A DNA stretch of 5,380 nt from assembly GCA_003354225.1 (NCBI GenBank), contig PIVH01000607.1:1-5380 (forward strand). Direction: 5' to 3'. The position numbers and the translations under genes are program-made. Under the pieces are notes generated by a model that was given only the letters and a program-made list of their open reading frames with translations, did not search any database and was not told the origin of the DNA. The stretch comes from Globobulimina sp. (Eukaryota; Foraminifera; Rotaliida). Positions 5,173-5,380 of this stretch are shown one piece after another; position 1 is the first letter of the stretch; every line of letters starts with the position of its first letter.

Positions 5173-5380
5173 ATTTGATATAGGCATTTGTACCAGACAT
5201 ACGTTGAGAGCGTCTCCCGGTATTTCTGAAATGAAAGAATGCGCATTTGATTATAATAAAAAGCAAACAAAGGGCAATGAAGCAAATGGCGCCATGATGC
5301 GTTGTATGCCGTTATGTTTATATGGATATCGTTTGGAAGATAAAGATAATTTGTCCAAATTAATGAAGGAAGACGCATCG
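5173..5380 (+). CDS. Partial second copy of ADP-ribosylglycohydrolase exon, truncated by window end
   Basis: This encodes the same residues as 222-291 of the complete hydrolase (FDIG, RHTLRASPG, GNEANGAMMR, up to DAS), with no stop or indel. All four nucleotide differences from 2671-2878 are third-position A/G transitions that leave the protein unchanged. The N-terminal half with TDDTE is not present upstream; instead the copy abuts the MATH TGA with two bases between, and the base pair before the break is AG (5171-5172), as at an exon start. It may be an exon of a neighbouring paralogue whose earlier exons lie elsewhere, a recent partial duplication, or an assembly join. Whether it is expressed cannot be told here. 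Confidence 0.65.

Noticed and set aside
4979-5266. Minus-strand frame with hydrophobic stretches
   Set aside because: It is antisense to the acidic MATH tail; hydrophobic codons arise from complementing Asp and Glu codons.
1-5380. tRNA, rRNA, CRISPR array, bacterial operon or phage-like system
   Set aside because: No cloverleaf, rRNA core, spaced repeats or Shine-Dalgarno-led gene chain was seen; the spliced genes show that the DNA is eukaryotic.

Overview
The window is AT-rich eukaryotic nuclear DNA from a unicellular organism. Evidence: spliceosomal GT-AG introns (73, 74 and about 400 nt, with donors GTTTGT or GTATGT), ATG starts in A-at-minus-3 contexts, an N-myristoylation-type N-terminus, long lysine and acidic low-complexity tracts, and a septation-type small GTPase. 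Short introns, compact spacing and runs of poly-lysine suggest a protist. A foraminiferan or other rhizarian (Reticulomyxa-like) is my best guess, but the sequence does not prove it. The window begins inside a low-complexity tract and ends inside a duplicated segment, as a whole assembly contig often does.

Layout. (1) Positions 846 to 1, minus strand: a Spg1/Tem1-like Ras-superfamily GTPase in two exons, with a long Lys-rich then acidic tail running off the left edge. (2) Positions 911-1641, plus strand: an unrecognised two-exon gene, divergent from the GTPase with only 64 bases between start codons. (3) Positions 1642-2005: intergenic, with a large imperfect palindrome. (4) Positions 2006-3884: a complete ADP-ribosylglycohydrolase (ARH/DraG family) of about 492 residues in two exons. 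Its 400-base intron holds a perfect 58-bp tandem duplication and an inverted repeat. (5) Positions 3885-4060: a short spacer with a hairpin. (6) Positions 4061-5170: a protein of MATH/TRAF-like repeats whose single reading frame is broken by one in-frame TAA at 4682-4684. (7) Positions 5173-5380: a second, 98% identical copy of an internal ARH exon segment (2671-2878), cut by the right edge. Its only four differences are synonymous third-position transitions.

Nothing shows that the genes form one pathway. The GTPase family acts in mitotic exit and septation signalling, the hydrolase removes ADP-ribose, and MATH repeats are protein-interaction modules. The points most worth checking are the in-frame stop inside a conserved MATH repeat, the synonymous-only ARH copy placed in the same frame just after the MATH stop codon, and the repeat-rich ARH intron. 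I see no CRISPR array, tRNA, rRNA or prokaryotic operon signal, and no clear new multi-gene system.
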